Below are positions 25,961-35,278 of a stretch of DNA of 64,000 nucleotides, piece by piece. The DNA is from CAIWHR01 sp963813415 (GTDB lineage Bacteria > Pseudomonadota > Gammaproteobacteria > Burkholderiales > Casimicrobiaceae), in contig CAWEYW010000015.1 in assembly GCA_963813415.1 (NCBI GenBank), positions 96,886 through 160,885 of the forward strand. The letters run 5' to 3'. The notes beneath the pieces were generated by a model that worked only from the letters and a program-made list of their open reading frames with translations, ran no database searches and was not told where the DNA came from. Each line of letters begins with the position of its first letter. Positions within the stretch are counted from its first letter, which is position 1. A program made the translations under genes and the position numbers.

Positions 25961-26392
25961 GTGACGACACGCTCCCCAGCTGGTCGCGCCCGTGGCTTCT
26001 CGCTCCTCGAAGTGCTCGTCGCCTTCGTGGTGCTGTCGCTCGTGGCCACCGCCGTGTTTCGCCTCTTCTCGGGCGCGCTCGGCAACGCGAGCGCAGCGGA
26101 GGAGTACAGCCGCGCGATACTGGTCGCGCAGAGCGCGCTCGACGAGACCGCAGCATCGGCTTTGCACGAAGGCACGCAGTCGGGCTCGGCAGACGACGGG
26201 CGCATCGAGTGGACGGTGCAGGTCACGCCGTACGAAGTGCCGGGGATCAATCCGGACCTGGAGCGCGCCTCGGCCGTGCTGCCCATCAGGATGTTCCGCC
26301 TCGTGAGTGCGGTGACCTTTCCAGCACCCAATGGCGGGCAGCGGAACCTCACGCTGTCCACCATCCGCATCGGGGCGCGGGAGACGCAGTGA
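25961..26392 (+). CDS. gspI: Minor pseudopilin GspI
   Basis: About 143 residues from GTG 25961, four bases after gspH; GTG 25937 inside gspH would add eight residues. Cleavage expected after Gly12 (RARG then FSLLEVL, Glu at +5), followed by AFVVLSLVATAVFRLFS. The mature domain has the GspI pattern AQSALDETAA and IEWTVQVTPYE. With GspJ and GspK it forms the pseudopilus tip. Stop and gspJ start share one base. Confidence 0.9.
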   Translation: MTTRSPAGRARGFSLLEVLVAFVVLSLVATAVFRLFSGALGNASAAEEYSRAILVAQSALDETAASALHEGTQSGSADDGRIEWTVQVTPYEVPGINPDLERASAVLPIRMFRLVSAVTFPAPNGGQRNLTLSTIRIGARETQ

Positions 26393-27084
26393 TGGGCCGC
26401 AGCCGAATCTTGCCGTTGGCTGTCGCGCGCGGCTTCACGCTGGTCGAGCTGCTCGTGGCGCTGACGCTGCTCGGACTGATCGCCGCCGTCATGTTCGGGT
26501 CGCTGCGACTCGCCGGACGCAGCTGGGACGGCGGCGAGGCCAAGGCGGCGGAGGTCGCGGAGATGCGCCAGACGCAGCAGTTCCTGCGCACCCAGATCAC
26601 CTCGGCACTGCCGAAGCGCATGCTGAAGGCCGTGGACGTGCCGTTGCTGTTTGCCGGCACGGCCGACGAGCTGCGCTATGTCGCCCCCTTGCCGGAACGC
26701 GTGCTCGACGGTGGCACGATGTTCTTTCGCCTGTCGCTGATGCAGAACGGCGACAACGGACAGCTCGTGCTCGAGCGCATGCTCCCCGATCCGGACATCG
26801 TGCAGATTCCCGACTTCGCCGATGCGGAGCGCACGGTCCTCGCGGACCACATCGCCGAGCTCAAATTCCACTACTTCGGCCGCGACCCCGATGCCGCGGA
26901 TACCGACGCGCCGACCTGGCGCGACCGGTGGGACGATCCGCAGCGGATGCCGATCCTGATCCGGATCGACGTTCGTCCCGAGAAGGGGCCGCCGTGGCCA
27001 AGTCTCGTCGCCGAGCCGCGCCGTGGGCCGGAGGCGGGTTGCCGCGCGTGGGATCCTGCGCGCCGGCGCTGCGCACGCGTCTGA
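26392..27084 (+). CDS. gspJ: Minor pseudopilin GspJ
   Basis: 230 residues. Cleavage expected after Gly14 (VARG then FTLVELL, Glu at +5), hydrophobic helix VALTLLGLIAAVMFGSL, then a GspJ domain with RTQITSALPKRM, LLFAGTADELRYVAPLP and DHIAELKFHYFGRD. ATG 26392 in TGATG overlaps the gspI stop. The C-terminal tail after PILIRIDV is arginine/proline-rich and unlike typical GspJ ends. Confidence 0.92.
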   Translation: MGRSRILPLAVARGFTLVELLVALTLLGLIAAVMFGSLRLAGRSWDGGEAKAAEVAEMRQTQQFLRTQITSALPKRMLKAVDVPLLFAGTADELRYVAPLPERVLDGGTMFFRLSLMQNGDNGQLVLERMLPDPDIVQIPDFADAERTVLADHIAELKFHYFGRDPDAADTDAPTWRDRWDDPQRMPILIRIDVRPEKGPPWPSLVAEPRRGPEAGCRAWDPARRRCARV

Positions 27085-27097
27085 CGATGGTGCCGCG

Positions 27098-28885
27098 ATG
27101 ACGAATCTCGTGGATTGGACGATCGACCTGCAGGCCGCGGGGCGGGCGCGCGTGGACGCCCTCTGGTTCGTGCCCCCTCTGTCGATGTGGCCGCTCGCCG
27201 CGCGCGAGTGCCTGGTGCGCAATCCGCTCAATGGCGCCACTGCGCGTCTCGACGCCGACACCCATGCCTTCCTCGAAAGCTGCACCGGCGCGGCGACGCT
27301 GTCGACGCATGAAGCGAGAGTCATCGAGCGCCTGCGCGTGCCACCGGCCGACCGGCCCCGCATCCGCGCGGCACTGCAGCGCCTGTGCGCACTGCACCTG
27401 CTCGTGCCGGTGGACGATCTCGTGGACCGGTTCGGCACGCCGGTTGCGGAGGACGCTGCCTCCGCGCTGGTCGTCGTGCGCACCGCGGATCGTCCGGCGC
27501 TGCTCGAGCGCCTGCTGACGTCGGCGGAAGCCCTGCCGGCGGCGAGTGGCACGAAGCGCGCGTGGCACGTCATCGACGATTCGCGCACGCCGGAGATGCG
27601 CGCAGCCAATCGTGCCGTGCTCGACCGGCATGCGCCGCTGCAGTGCGAATTGCACGACGCGACGGTGCTGGTTGCCTTCGGTGCGGAGCTCAGGGCCGCG
27701 TTTCCCGATGCGCGGCGGGAGATCGATTGGCTGCTTGGCGGGGCTGACAGCGCCGGTGCGACGTACGGGCGTCCCGTCAATTACGCCTTGCTGCGCTTTG
27801 CGGGCGAACGCTTGCTGGCACTCGACGACGATGCGATTCTCGATGCGCGGCGCGCGCCCGTCGCGGGCAGCGGCGTCGCCGTTGCGTCGGGCAACGACGA
27901 GCTTTTTGCCTATGCCTCGGACGACGATCTCGCCGCCGCGTGCGCGTCGGTGAACCTCGATCCGCTCGCCGAGCACGAACGCTGGCTGGGCTTGCCACTC
28001 GCCAACGCGTGGCCGCTCGCGGCACGCACCCACGGCGCCCCGGAATATGCCATCGACAGTGGCGATGCGCGGCACTTCGCAGCGGATGCGCGCATCGCCT
28101 TCACGCAGAACCACGCGGTGGGTGATCCCGGCTCCGCACTGTTTCCGTTCCACGTCCTCAACCTGCCGCCGGCATCGCGAGCGCATGTCGCGGCGGCCCC
28201 GGTGCGCGAAGCTGCAGCCTTCGGCGACCGGCATGCGTGGCGCGGCGTGCCGCGATTCCGTCTCGCGCCACGCCGCCTGCTGACCTTCACCACCCTTGCC
28301 GGAATCGACAACCGCAGGCTGCTGCCGCCGACGGCGCCCGCGCATCGGAACGAGGACCTTCTGCTCGGTGCGATGGCACAGCTGCTGTATCCGGCGAGTT
28401 GGTTCGCCGACCTGCCGTTCGGATTGCCGCACCGTCGCGCCGCGCCGAAGCGCTGGCTGGGCCCGGAGGTCACGTTCGCGCAAGAGCCGCTGCATGTGCT
28501 CCTCGACCTCATCGACGCTGATCAGCGCGGTGCGGCGAGCCACGCGGACGAACCCGAGGCGCGCCTGCAAGCCATCGCCGCGCGCCTTGCGGACGCAGGC
28601 CGCAGCAGCGAGCGCACGGTGCGCGATCTGCTCGAGGCACAGGCCATCGATACCGCCAGCCGTGTCCTCTTCGGCATCCAGGCGCAGCTCGACGATGCAA
28701 CCGTGCCGGCGAGCTGGAAAGCCCGCCTGCGGCCCTGGCTTGCCTCGCCGGCCCTGGCCGTCGAAGGCCCGGCGCTCGCCGCGCGGCTGGCGCCGGTCGT
28801 GGTCGTGCAGCGTCTCGCGCGCGATTACGCCGCAGCGCTCGCCGTGTGGCCCGCGCTGTGGCAGCACGCGACGAGGCGCGCATGA
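27098..28885 (+). CDS. Unknown protein embedded between gspJ and gspK; possible GT-A-like glycosyltransferase
   Basis: 595 residues, no signal peptide or membrane span, so cytoplasmic. The family is not one I can name. N-terminal residues about 30-95 (ECLVRNPLNGATARLDADT) resemble the small PqqD-like fold. Residues about 123-165 carry VVVRTADRPALLERLL and HVIDDSRTPEMRAANRAVL, the pattern of a GT-A nucleotide-sugar half, and residues about 236-252 read RFAGERLLALDDDAILD, a plausible metal-binding DXD motif. The remaining 340 residues have no recognised motif. It is 13 bases after gspJ and overlaps gspK by four bases, so it belongs to the T2SS operon. Glycosyltransferase activity is inference from the short motifs only. 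Confidence 0.6.
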   Translation: MTNLVDWTIDLQAAGRARVDALWFVPPLSMWPLAARECLVRNPLNGATARLDADTHAFLESCTGAATLSTHEARVIERLRVPPADRPRIRAALQRLCALHLLVPVDDLVDRFGTPVAEDAASALVVVRTADRPALLERLLTSAEALPAASGTKRAWHVIDDSRTPEMRAANRAVLDRHAPLQCELHDATVLVAFGAELRAAFPDARREIDWLLGGADSAGATYGRPVNYALLRFAGERLLALDDDAILDARRAPVAGSGVAVASGNDELFAYASDDDLAAACASVNLDPLAEHERWLGLPLANAWPLAARTHGAPEYAIDSGDARHFAADARIAFTQNHAVGDPGSALFPFHVLNLPPASRAHVAAAPVREAAAFGDRHAWRGVPRFRLAPRRLLTFTTLAGIDNRRLLPPTAPAHRNEDLLLGAMAQLLYPASWFADLPFGLPHRRAAPKRWLGPEVTFAQEPLHVLLDLIDADQRGAASHADEPEARLQAIAARLADAGRSSERTVRDLLEAQAIDTASRVLFGIQAQLDDATVPASWKARLRPWLASPALAVEGPALAARLAPVVVVQRLARDYAAALAVWPALWQHATRRA

Positions 28886-29853
28886 AGCGAATGTCGCCGC
28901 CAGCGGGTCGGCAACAACAGCGTGGCATCGCGCTCGTGCTCGCCTTGTGGCTGACGATCCTGCTGACCGTCATCGCGAGCAGCTTCGCCTTCAGCATGCG
29001 CAGTGAAGCGCTCGCGGCACGCAATGCCATCTCCGGTGCGCAGGCCCGTTCGCTCGCCGATGGTGCCGTCGAGCGCATGGCCTTCGAGCTGCAGCGGCCG
29101 CGCAATGGGCCCGACGTGTGGTCGCCCGACGGGAAGGTGCGCCAGTGGCGCGACGACCAGGCGCTCATCACGGCGGCCGCGGTCGACGAGTCTGCTAAAA
29201 TAGATCTGAATTCGGCATCGCAAGCACTGCTCACCGGGTTGCTGCAGAACGTAGGCGGTCTCGCGCCGGACGCAGCGGCGGCCGTCGTCGACGCGATCCT
29301 GGACTGGCGCGATCGCGACGACCTGCGGCGGCCGAACGGCGCCGAAGAACCGGAATACCGCGCCGCGGGCCGCAAGTATCGGCCCACGAACGGGCCATTC
29401 GAGTCCGTCGGTGAACTGCGGCTCGTGCTGGGCATGTCCCCAGCGACGTACGACCGTATCGCCGGCAGCCTTACCGTGTACTCGCGCCAGGCCGGCATCA
29501 ATCCCGCCACGGCCTCGCGCGACGTGCTGCTCGCGCTTCCGAATGCGACGCCCGAGATGGTCGATGCCTATCTGGCGCAGCGCCAGGATGCGCTTGCCGC
29601 AAACCTGCCGGTGCCGGCGTTTCCGGCTGCCCAGTCCTTCGCGACCGGGGCCATTCCGCGCTGGCGGATTCACGCCGAAGCGGTCTTGCCCGATGGTGTA
29701 ACCTTCGTGCGCGACGCGGTGGTCACCCCGTCGAGTGATCCGCGGCGGGGACTCGTAGCACTTCTCTGGCAGGAGGGGACGCCTCTCCTGCTGCAAACCG
29801 CGGCGGCCCCGGAGGCCCCGTCAACGACTGCCAATGGAACCGCTGACCGCTAA
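28882..29853 (+). CDS. gspK: Minor pseudopilin GspK
   Basis: Tip pseudopilin, 323 residues. Signal cleavage after Gly15 (QQRG then IALVLALWLTILLTV); like other GspK proteins it lacks glutamate at +5. The SAM-like inserted domain appears as KIDLNSASQALLTGLL and ILDWRDRDDLRRPNGAE, and ESVGELRLVLGM and INPATASRDVLLALP are family signatures. ATG 28882 overlaps the preceding stop; gspL begins 20 bases before its end. Confidence 0.94.
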   Translation: MKRMSPPAGRQQQRGIALVLALWLTILLTVIASSFAFSMRSEALAARNAISGAQARSLADGAVERMAFELQRPRNGPDVWSPDGKVRQWRDDQALITAAAVDESAKIDLNSASQALLTGLLQNVGGLAPDAAAAVVDAILDWRDRDDLRRPNGAEEPEYRAAGRKYRPTNGPFESVGELRLVLGMSPATYDRIAGSLTVYSRQAGINPATASRDVLLALPNATPEMVDAYLAQRQDALAANLPVPAFPAAQSFATGAIPRWRIHAEAVLPDGVTFVRDAVVTPSSDPRRGLVALLWQEGTPLLLQTAAAPEAPSTTANGTADR

Positions 29854-31393
29854 CTTTCGTCATGGGATGCGCGACACCGCGCAGCGGCTCGGCCTCACCG
29901 ATTTCTGGCGCTGGTGGTCGGGCGAGCTGCATGGTCTCGTGCCATCGCCGCTGCGCAATGCGCTGCAGCGTCGGCGGCTGCATCCCGTGCTGGTGTTTCA
30001 CAACGATGTCGCGGTCCTGTGGCAGCTGGACGGTGCCGGTGACGCGGCGCCCGAGTATCGCGAAGCTGCGCGCATTCCGCTGCAGGGCGATGCCGGTGCG
30101 ACCGCGCAGGCGGGGCGCGCGGCAATCGATGCCCTGGCGCGCACGACAGGCCGTGCCGGCGTCCCGCGCGTGGTCATCGCGCTTACCCCGCAGCAGGTGC
30201 TGCACAAGCAGCTCACATATCCGAGCGCGGTCGAGGCGAACCTCGATCAGGTGCTCGGCTACGATCTCGACCGCCATACGCCGTTCAAGTCGGACGAGCT
30301 CTATTACGACGCCGCGATCGTCGGCCGTGACACCGCGCGCAGCGAGCTCCGCATCGAACTCGTCGCCGCGCTGCGTTCGCTCGTCGATGGGCTCCGACGC
30401 CAGGCGAGCGCCTGGGGAGCGGAGGTGGCGGCGGTGGCCCCGGTGCTGCCGCAGGCCGCCAGCACGCCCGACGGGGTGTCGCGCCTCAATCTCCTGCCCG
30501 CGATCGACCGCCGCGAGCGGCCATGGAAGCGCTGGCAAATGTGGGTGCCCGTCGTGCTCGCGCTCGGGCTGGCGGGTGCCGCGATCGCGGTTCCGCTCGT
30601 ACAGAAACGCGCGCTGGCGATCGCGCTCCTGCACCAGACCGAGCAGGCACGAGTGCAGGCGGCGGCGGCGGACGCATTGCGTCATCAGCTCGAGCAATCG
30701 GTCGAGGACTACAACTTCGTGCTCGGGCGCAAGTATGCGTACCCCAGCACGGTGCAGCTGCTGGATGACGTGACCCGGCTGCTGCCCGACGATACCTGGC
30801 TCACGCAGCTCGAGCTCAAGACCGTTCCGCGGGGCAAGGAACCGAAGCGCGAGATCCTGCTGCGCGGGGAAAGCGGGAATGCGGGGCGGCTCGTGTCGCT
30901 GCTCGAGGATTCGCATCTTTTCGAACAGGCGGCACCGCGCTCGCCGACGACCAAGATTCAACCGGGGCCCGGCGAGATCTTCGACCTCGGCGCGCAGCTG
31001 AAGCCCCTCGCCATGCCGGCCCCGGTGCCGATCGGGCTGGCGGCCAACACCACGCCTGCCACGGGACCGGGTACCGCTGCGCCGCGCCCGGGAACGCCTC
31101 AAGCGCAACCCGTATCCCCCTCGTCGCCCGGCAGCGCCGCGTCGAGTGCGCCGGCGGGCGCGCCGCAGCCGGCGGGCAGTGCGTCCGGCGCAGTGTCGAG
31201 TTCGCCGCCCGCGGCTGCTCCCGCCGGCCCGGCCGTCTCCACCCGTACCGCACCGGCAGCCCCCGCGGCGCAACCGCGCTCGGCAAGCAATGCCCCGACT
31301 GGTCAGCCACCGCCGCCGCCATCCGCGAGCCAGGGACGCTCGACGTTCGGCCCCGTCTCCAGCGACGGCCGTGTTCCCGGAGACGACAATTGA
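29834..31393 (+). CDS. gspL: Type II secretion protein GspL with long Pro/Ala/Ser-rich tail
   Basis: 519 residues. A cytoplasmic actin-like part (about 45-215, with HKQLTYPSAVEANLDQVLGYDLDRHTPF broken here as family motif VLGYDLDRHTPF), one membrane helix near 237-257 (WVPVVLALGLAGAAIAVPLV), a periplasmic PilN/GspL ferredoxin-like domain (about 260-385), then about 130 residues made almost wholly of Ala, Pro, Ser, Gly and Thr. GspL couples the ATPase GspE to the inner-membrane platform. The tail is not part of usual GspL and looks like a flexible or O-glycosylated linker. Confidence 0.88.
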   Translation: MEPLTANFRHGMRDTAQRLGLTDFWRWWSGELHGLVPSPLRNALQRRRLHPVLVFHNDVAVLWQLDGAGDAAPEYREAARIPLQGDAGATAQAGRAAIDALARTTGRAGVPRVVIALTPQQVLHKQLTYPSAVEANLDQVLGYDLDRHTPFKSDELYYDAAIVGRDTARSELRIELVAALRSLVDGLRRQASAWGAEVAAVAPVLPQAASTPDGVSRLNLLPAIDRRERPWKRWQMWVPVVLALGLAGAAIAVPLVQKRALAIALLHQTEQARVQAAAADALRHQLEQSVEDYNFVLGRKYAYPSTVQLLDDVTRLLPDDTWLTQLELKTVPRGKEPKREILLRGESGNAGRLVSLLEDSHLFEQAAPRSPTTKIQPGPGEIFDLGAQLKPLAMPAPVPIGLAANTTPATGPGTAAPRPGTPQAQPVSPSSPGSAASSAPAGAPQPAGSASGAVSSSPPAAAPAGPAVSTRTAPAAPAAQPRSASNAPTGQPPPPPSASQGRSTFGPVSSDGRVPGDDN

Positions 31394-32043
31394 ACGCCGT
31401 CATCGCCCGCATGCCCGCCAGCCAGCGGCGCGCGCTTGCCGTCACGCTGCTGGTCGTCGCCGTCGTTGCAGCTCTCGCGATCGTCGTGGTTCCAGTGCTG
31501 CTGCTTCACCGCCACTACGACCAGGCGATCGCCGGCTTTTCCGATCTCCTCGAGCGTTACCACCGCGTTGCGGCGCAGGCACCCGAGTACCGGCGCGCCC
31601 TCGAGGGCGTGCGGGAGCGTGACACGCGGCGCTTCCTGCTCAAGAACGCCGCGCCGAACCTGGCCGGTGCCGAACTCCAGGAGATCGTCCGTGCCGCCGT
31701 GGAGGGCAACGGTGGCCGGATCACCACCAGCCAGAACCAGCCCCCCCGGGACGAGGGGCATTTCCGGCAGATCGGCGTCAATCTCCAGTTCTTCGCGACC
31801 ACTCCGAACCTGCAGAAGATCCTCTTCGCGCTCGAGACGCAGCAGCCGTACCTGCTGGTCGAGAACGTCACGGTACGGCCGATCAACGCCTTTCGCGGTT
31901 TTCGGCCGCAGGCCGGGCAGGAGCCCGAAGTCAACGTACAGCTGGACGTAGCCGCTTTCTCCGTGGGGGATGCCGACAAGCCCGCCGCGGGCGCCCCGCG
32001 GAGCGCCCCTTCCCCGGCGACCGGCACCGTTTCGCGAGGATGA
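31390..32043 (+). CDS. gspM: Type II secretion protein GspM (XpsM-like)
   Basis: 217 residues, starting TTG in a TTGA overlap with gspL. One N-terminal membrane helix (LAVTLLVVAVVAALAIVVVPVLLLH) followed by a short coiled segment and a PilO/GspM-type ferredoxin-like domain (IGVNLQFFATTPNLQKILFALE, YLLVENVTVRPI). Partner of GspL in the inner membrane. The gene order places it as the XpsM equivalent. Confidence 0.88.
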   Translation: MNAVIARMPASQRRALAVTLLVVAVVAALAIVVVPVLLLHRHYDQAIAGFSDLLERYHRVAAQAPEYRRALEGVRERDTRRFLLKNAAPNLAGAELQEIVRAAVEGNGGRITTSQNQPPRDEGHFRQIGVNLQFFATTPNLQKILFALETQQPYLLVENVTVRPINAFRGFRPQAGQEPEVNVQLDVAAFSVGDADKPAAGAPRSAPSPATGTVSRG

Positions 32044-32044
32044 G

Positions 32045-32875
32045 ATGACCGTAAACGACGTATTGCCACGACTGCGCGAGCTCGCCTGGTGGGTGCTCCC
32101 GCTCGGCGCGCTCCTCGTTGTCCTTGGCGTCGAGATCCACCTCGGCGACCCGGCCGGGCCACCGCCCATCACGGCCGTCGCCGCCGCCGCGCCGCAGCCG
32201 GTCGCACCGTCGCTACTGCCCGAATACACGATCCCGGGCGGTGTAGAAACGCGCGCGGAGACGGTCAACCGGACGCTGTTCAATCCGACCCGCCGCCCCG
32301 CCCCGACGCCGGCGCAGGAAACGGCCAAGACGCAGATGCCGCGGGGCCAGTTCGCGCTCACCGGCACGACGGTCGTGGAAGGCAAGAGCACCGCCTTCCT
32401 GCGTGAGGTGAGCGGCGGCAAGTTCCGGCGCGTGAACCAGGGGGACACCCTGAACGGCATGCTGGTCGCCGACGTGAAGCCCGATCGCGTGAAGCTCACG
32501 ATGGGCGACGAAAGCGAGGAACTGGTGCTCAAGGTCGTCCCGAACCCGAGGCCCACCCCTGGCGCGCCACCGACCATGCCGCAGGTCGCGAATGCGCCCG
32601 CTGCTGTCCCCGTGCCTGGAATGGCCGAGCCGAACGGCGTGCAATCGCTGATCGCGCGGCGTCGGGCGGCCCGGGCGGCAGCTGCGGCCGCGCAATCCCA
32701 AGGTCAGCCCGGGGCTGCAGCAGCCCCGGTGGCACCCGCACCGGGCATGCCCGCCGGGCCGCGCGCCATGGCGTCGCCCCAGCAGGCCGGCGGCTCTGCC
32801 ACCAACCCACCGCAGTCGTCGGCAACATGGGCCGACGTCTTCCGCCACTACCAGGAACGCAGCGCCGGCAAGTAG
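32045..32875 (+). CDS. gspN: Type II secretion GspC/XpsN-like protein
   Basis: 276 residues: one membrane helix near 13-30 (WWVLPLGALLVVLGVEIHL), a periplasmic homology-region domain at about 95-165 (FALTGTTVVEGKSTAFL, VNQGDTLNGMLVADVKPDRVKL) typical of GspC/PulC, and an Ala/Pro/Gln-rich C-terminal third. In the Xps order the gene before gspD is xpsN, which replaces GspC and links the inner-membrane platform to the secretin. One base separates it from gspM. Confidence 0.82.
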   Translation: MTVNDVLPRLRELAWWVLPLGALLVVLGVEIHLGDPAGPPPITAVAAAAPQPVAPSLLPEYTIPGGVETRAETVNRTLFNPTRRPAPTPAQETAKTQMPRGQFALTGTTVVEGKSTAFLREVSGGKFRRVNQGDTLNGMLVADVKPDRVKLTMGDESEELVLKVVPNPRPTPGAPPTMPQVANAPAAVPVPGMAEPNGVQSLIARRRAARAAAAAAQSQGQPGAAAAPVAPAPGMPAGPRAMASPQQAGGSATNPPQSSATWADVFRHYQERSAGK

Positions 32876-32915
32876 CGCTGTCCACGGCCGCGCGGCGGCC
32901 GACGAAAGGATCCCA

Positions 32916-35171
32916 ATGACGATGTCACACCTTCGATGGCCTTCGCGCGCGCTTGCATGGGCCGTGGCCCTCCTGCTCGCCGCGTGCGCCACGGTGCCGG
33001 AGCAGCCCGCAACGACGCGCGTGGTCAGTCCGCGTGCGACCACGACCATCCAGATCGCCACACCGCAAGACGCGTTGGCGCCGGAAAACGCGGACCGCGC
33101 GAAGATCTACAAAGGGACCGGCGTGCTGGTCAAGGGCCAGCAAGCCGGGGGAACCGTGCCGCCCACGCCGCCCAAGGGTGCCGCCGGGAGCGGTGTGGTG
33201 CTGAATTTCGAAGGCGCGGACCTGCGCGAAGTGGTCCGCAACATCCTCGGCGACATCCTCAACGAGAGCTACACGATCGACCCGAGCGTGGGTGGCCAGA
33301 TCACGATCCGCACCTCCGGCGGCATCCCGCGCGAGTCGCTGCCGGCCACCCTCGAGACGCTGCTGCGGATGAACGGCGCGACGATGGTGCGCGAAGACGG
33401 CATGTACAAGATCGTGCCGCAGGCGCAGGCGGTCCGTGGCAACACCACGCCGCAGCTCGGCAATTCGCAACGCGCGCTGCCGCCCGGCTACTCGGTGCAG
33501 GTGGTGCCGCTGCGTTACATCGGCGCACGCGAAGCGATCCGGCTGCTGGAGCCGTTCGCGCGCGATGCCGGCGCCGTGCGCGCGGACGACGTGCGCAACC
33601 TGCTGATCCTGTCGGGCACCGAGCGCGAGCTGAAGCATCTGCTCGACGCACTCGACATGTTCGATATCGACTGGATGGCGGGCATGTCCGCCGGGATCTT
33701 CGTGCTGCAGAGCGCCGACGTGAAGACGGTGATGCAGGAAGTCGAGAAGATCCTCGGCAACGCGCAGACCAGCCCGCTCGCCGGCATCCTGCGCATCGTG
33801 CCGATCGAGCGCATGAACGCGCTGCTCGTGATTACGCCGCAACCGGCGTACCTCGAGGAGGCGAAGAAGTGGATCACCCGGTTGGACCAGGGCGGCGAGG
33901 GCGGTGGACAGCGGTTCTTCGTCTACAGCCTGCAGAACCAGCGCTCCGAACGCATCGCGCCGCTCCTGCAGCAGGCTTTCACGGGCCGCGCCTCGCAGGC
34001 GGCGGCGACCTCGGCGCCGACCGTGTCGCCGGGTACGCCCGCCGGCCAGATCGTGTCGCCGCCGCCATTCCAGGCGCAGCAACTCGTGCAGCCCAACGCG
34101 CCTCAGGCGACCGCGCCGCCGGCCCAGACCGCCGCGCAGACCGCCGCCCAGACCGCGGCGGCGCTGGCTGCACGCGGCGGCGCCGCCGGCGAGGGCATCG
34201 TGCGCAACCTGCAGGTGGTCGCCGACAAGGACAACAACACGATCCTCGTCGTCGCGACCCAGGCGGAATACGCGATCATCGAGGCGGCACTGAAGAAGCT
34301 CGACGTGCCTTCGCGCCAGGTGATGATCGACGTGACGATCGCCGAAGTCACGCTTACGGAGCAGTTCTCGCTCGGCGTCGAGTGGTACTTCCGCCACGGC
34401 GGCAATCAGGCAGGCGGGCTGTTCAGCAGTGGCACCAATCCGGGCAACGTCTTCTCGACCTCGACCGACGCCACCGCGGGTATTGGCATCGGCCCGAAGG
34501 TGCCCGGCTTCAGCTACCTGCTTTCCGGCGCCTTCAATGGCGGGGTGCAGGCCGCGGTGACCGCCTTCGAGGCATCCGGCCTGGGACGCGTCGTTGCGAA
34601 TCCGCACGTCGCCGCCCTGGACAACCAGAAGGCCACGATCAAGGTCGGCGACCGCCTGCCGATCAACCAGCAGACGATCGTCAGCGGGACGTCGAATGCG
34701 GTCACCACCACAGCGCAGTACATCGATACCGGTGTCCTCGTCTCGGTGACACCGCACATCAACGCGGGCGGACTCGTTACCCTGGACATGTCGGCGGAGG
34801 TGAGCAATCCGCCAGCCAATTTCGATGCGACGTCGGGCATCGCGCCCCCGGTCAACACCCGGTCGGTGCAGACCATGCTCAATGTCCAGTCGGGGGAGAC
34901 GATGGTCATGGGGGGCCTGATCCGCGACAACAAGGGTCAGGACAACAAAGGCCTGCCGATCCTCTCCCGCATCCCGGTGCTGGGCGGGTTGTTCGGCAAC
35001 CAGACGATCAACGACAACCGGACGGAGCTGGTTCTTTTCGTCACGCCGCGGGTGATGGAGACGGAAATCGACATGAAATCCGTCGTGGATGATCTCCGGA
35101 GGCGCATGCAGCGGCTGGAAGACGTTTTCCCGGGCGGGAAAAACGGCCCGGAAGCCATGCAAACCCACTGA
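32916..35171 (+). CDS. gspD: Type II secretion secretin GspD
   Basis: Outer-membrane channel, 751 residues. Lipoprotein signal with lipobox LLAAC near residue 24, as in XpsD. N0 domain VVLNFEGADLREVVRNILGD; N1-N3 domains including VVPLRYIGAREAIRLLEPFA and FFVYSLQNQRSERIAPLLQQ; an Ala/Gln/Thr/Pro-rich insert around 365-425; then the secretin core with VMIDVTIAEVTLTEQFSLGVEW, VVANPHVAALDNQ and the signature MVMGGLIRDN. Follows gspN by 40 bases with its own start region. A hairpin CGTCGCC/GGCGACG at 35174-35191 follows, without a T tract. Confidence 0.95.
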   Translation: MTMSHLRWPSRALAWAVALLLAACATVPEQPATTRVVSPRATTTIQIATPQDALAPENADRAKIYKGTGVLVKGQQAGGTVPPTPPKGAAGSGVVLNFEGADLREVVRNILGDILNESYTIDPSVGGQITIRTSGGIPRESLPATLETLLRMNGATMVREDGMYKIVPQAQAVRGNTTPQLGNSQRALPPGYSVQVVPLRYIGAREAIRLLEPFARDAGAVRADDVRNLLILSGTERELKHLLDALDMFDIDWMAGMSAGIFVLQSADVKTVMQEVEKILGNAQTSPLAGILRIVPIERMNALLVITPQPAYLEEAKKWITRLDQGGEGGGQRFFVYSLQNQRSERIAPLLQQAFTGRASQAAATSAPTVSPGTPAGQIVSPPPFQAQQLVQPNAPQATAPPAQTAAQTAAQTAAALAARGGAAGEGIVRNLQVVADKDNNTILVVATQAEYAIIEAALKKLDVPSRQVMIDVTIAEVTLTEQFSLGVEWYFRHGGNQAGGLFSSGTNPGNVFSTSTDATAGIGIGPKVPGFSYLLSGAFNGGVQAAVTAFEASGLGRVVANPHVAALDNQKATIKVGDRLPINQQTIVSGTSNAVTTTAQYIDTGVLVSVTPHINAGGLVTLDMSAEVSNPPANFDATSGIAPPVNTRSVQTMLNVQSGETMVMGGLIRDNKGQDNKGLPILSRIPVLGGLFGNQTINDNRTELVLFVTPRVMETEIDMKSVVDDLRRRMQRLEDVFPGGKNGPEAMQTH
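34123..34158 (+). repeat. Three 12-bp in-frame repeats in gspD
   Basis: Three tandem copies of CCCAGACCGCCG with single-base changes, encoding repeated Ala-Gln-Thr-Ala in the low-complexity insert before the secretin core. The repeat keeps frame, so copy number can vary without breaking the gene. Confidence 0.75.
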
Positions 35172-35251
35172 AGCGTCGCCAAACGGCGACGGAGGCCCTG
35201 TGGCTGGCGTGCAACAGCCCGGGAAGACTAGGTTATTGGCAGAAGGGGCAA

Positions 35252-35278
35252 TTGACGATGCAGGGTCGTTTCTATACG
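35252..35278 (+). promoter_or_regulatory. Candidate sigma-70 promoter for the lipoprotein gene
   Basis: TTGACG at 35252-35257 and TATACG at 35273-35278, spacing 15 bases. It lies inside the longest open frame, which supports the downstream start at 35378 with a leader of about 90 bases. Confidence 0.45.
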
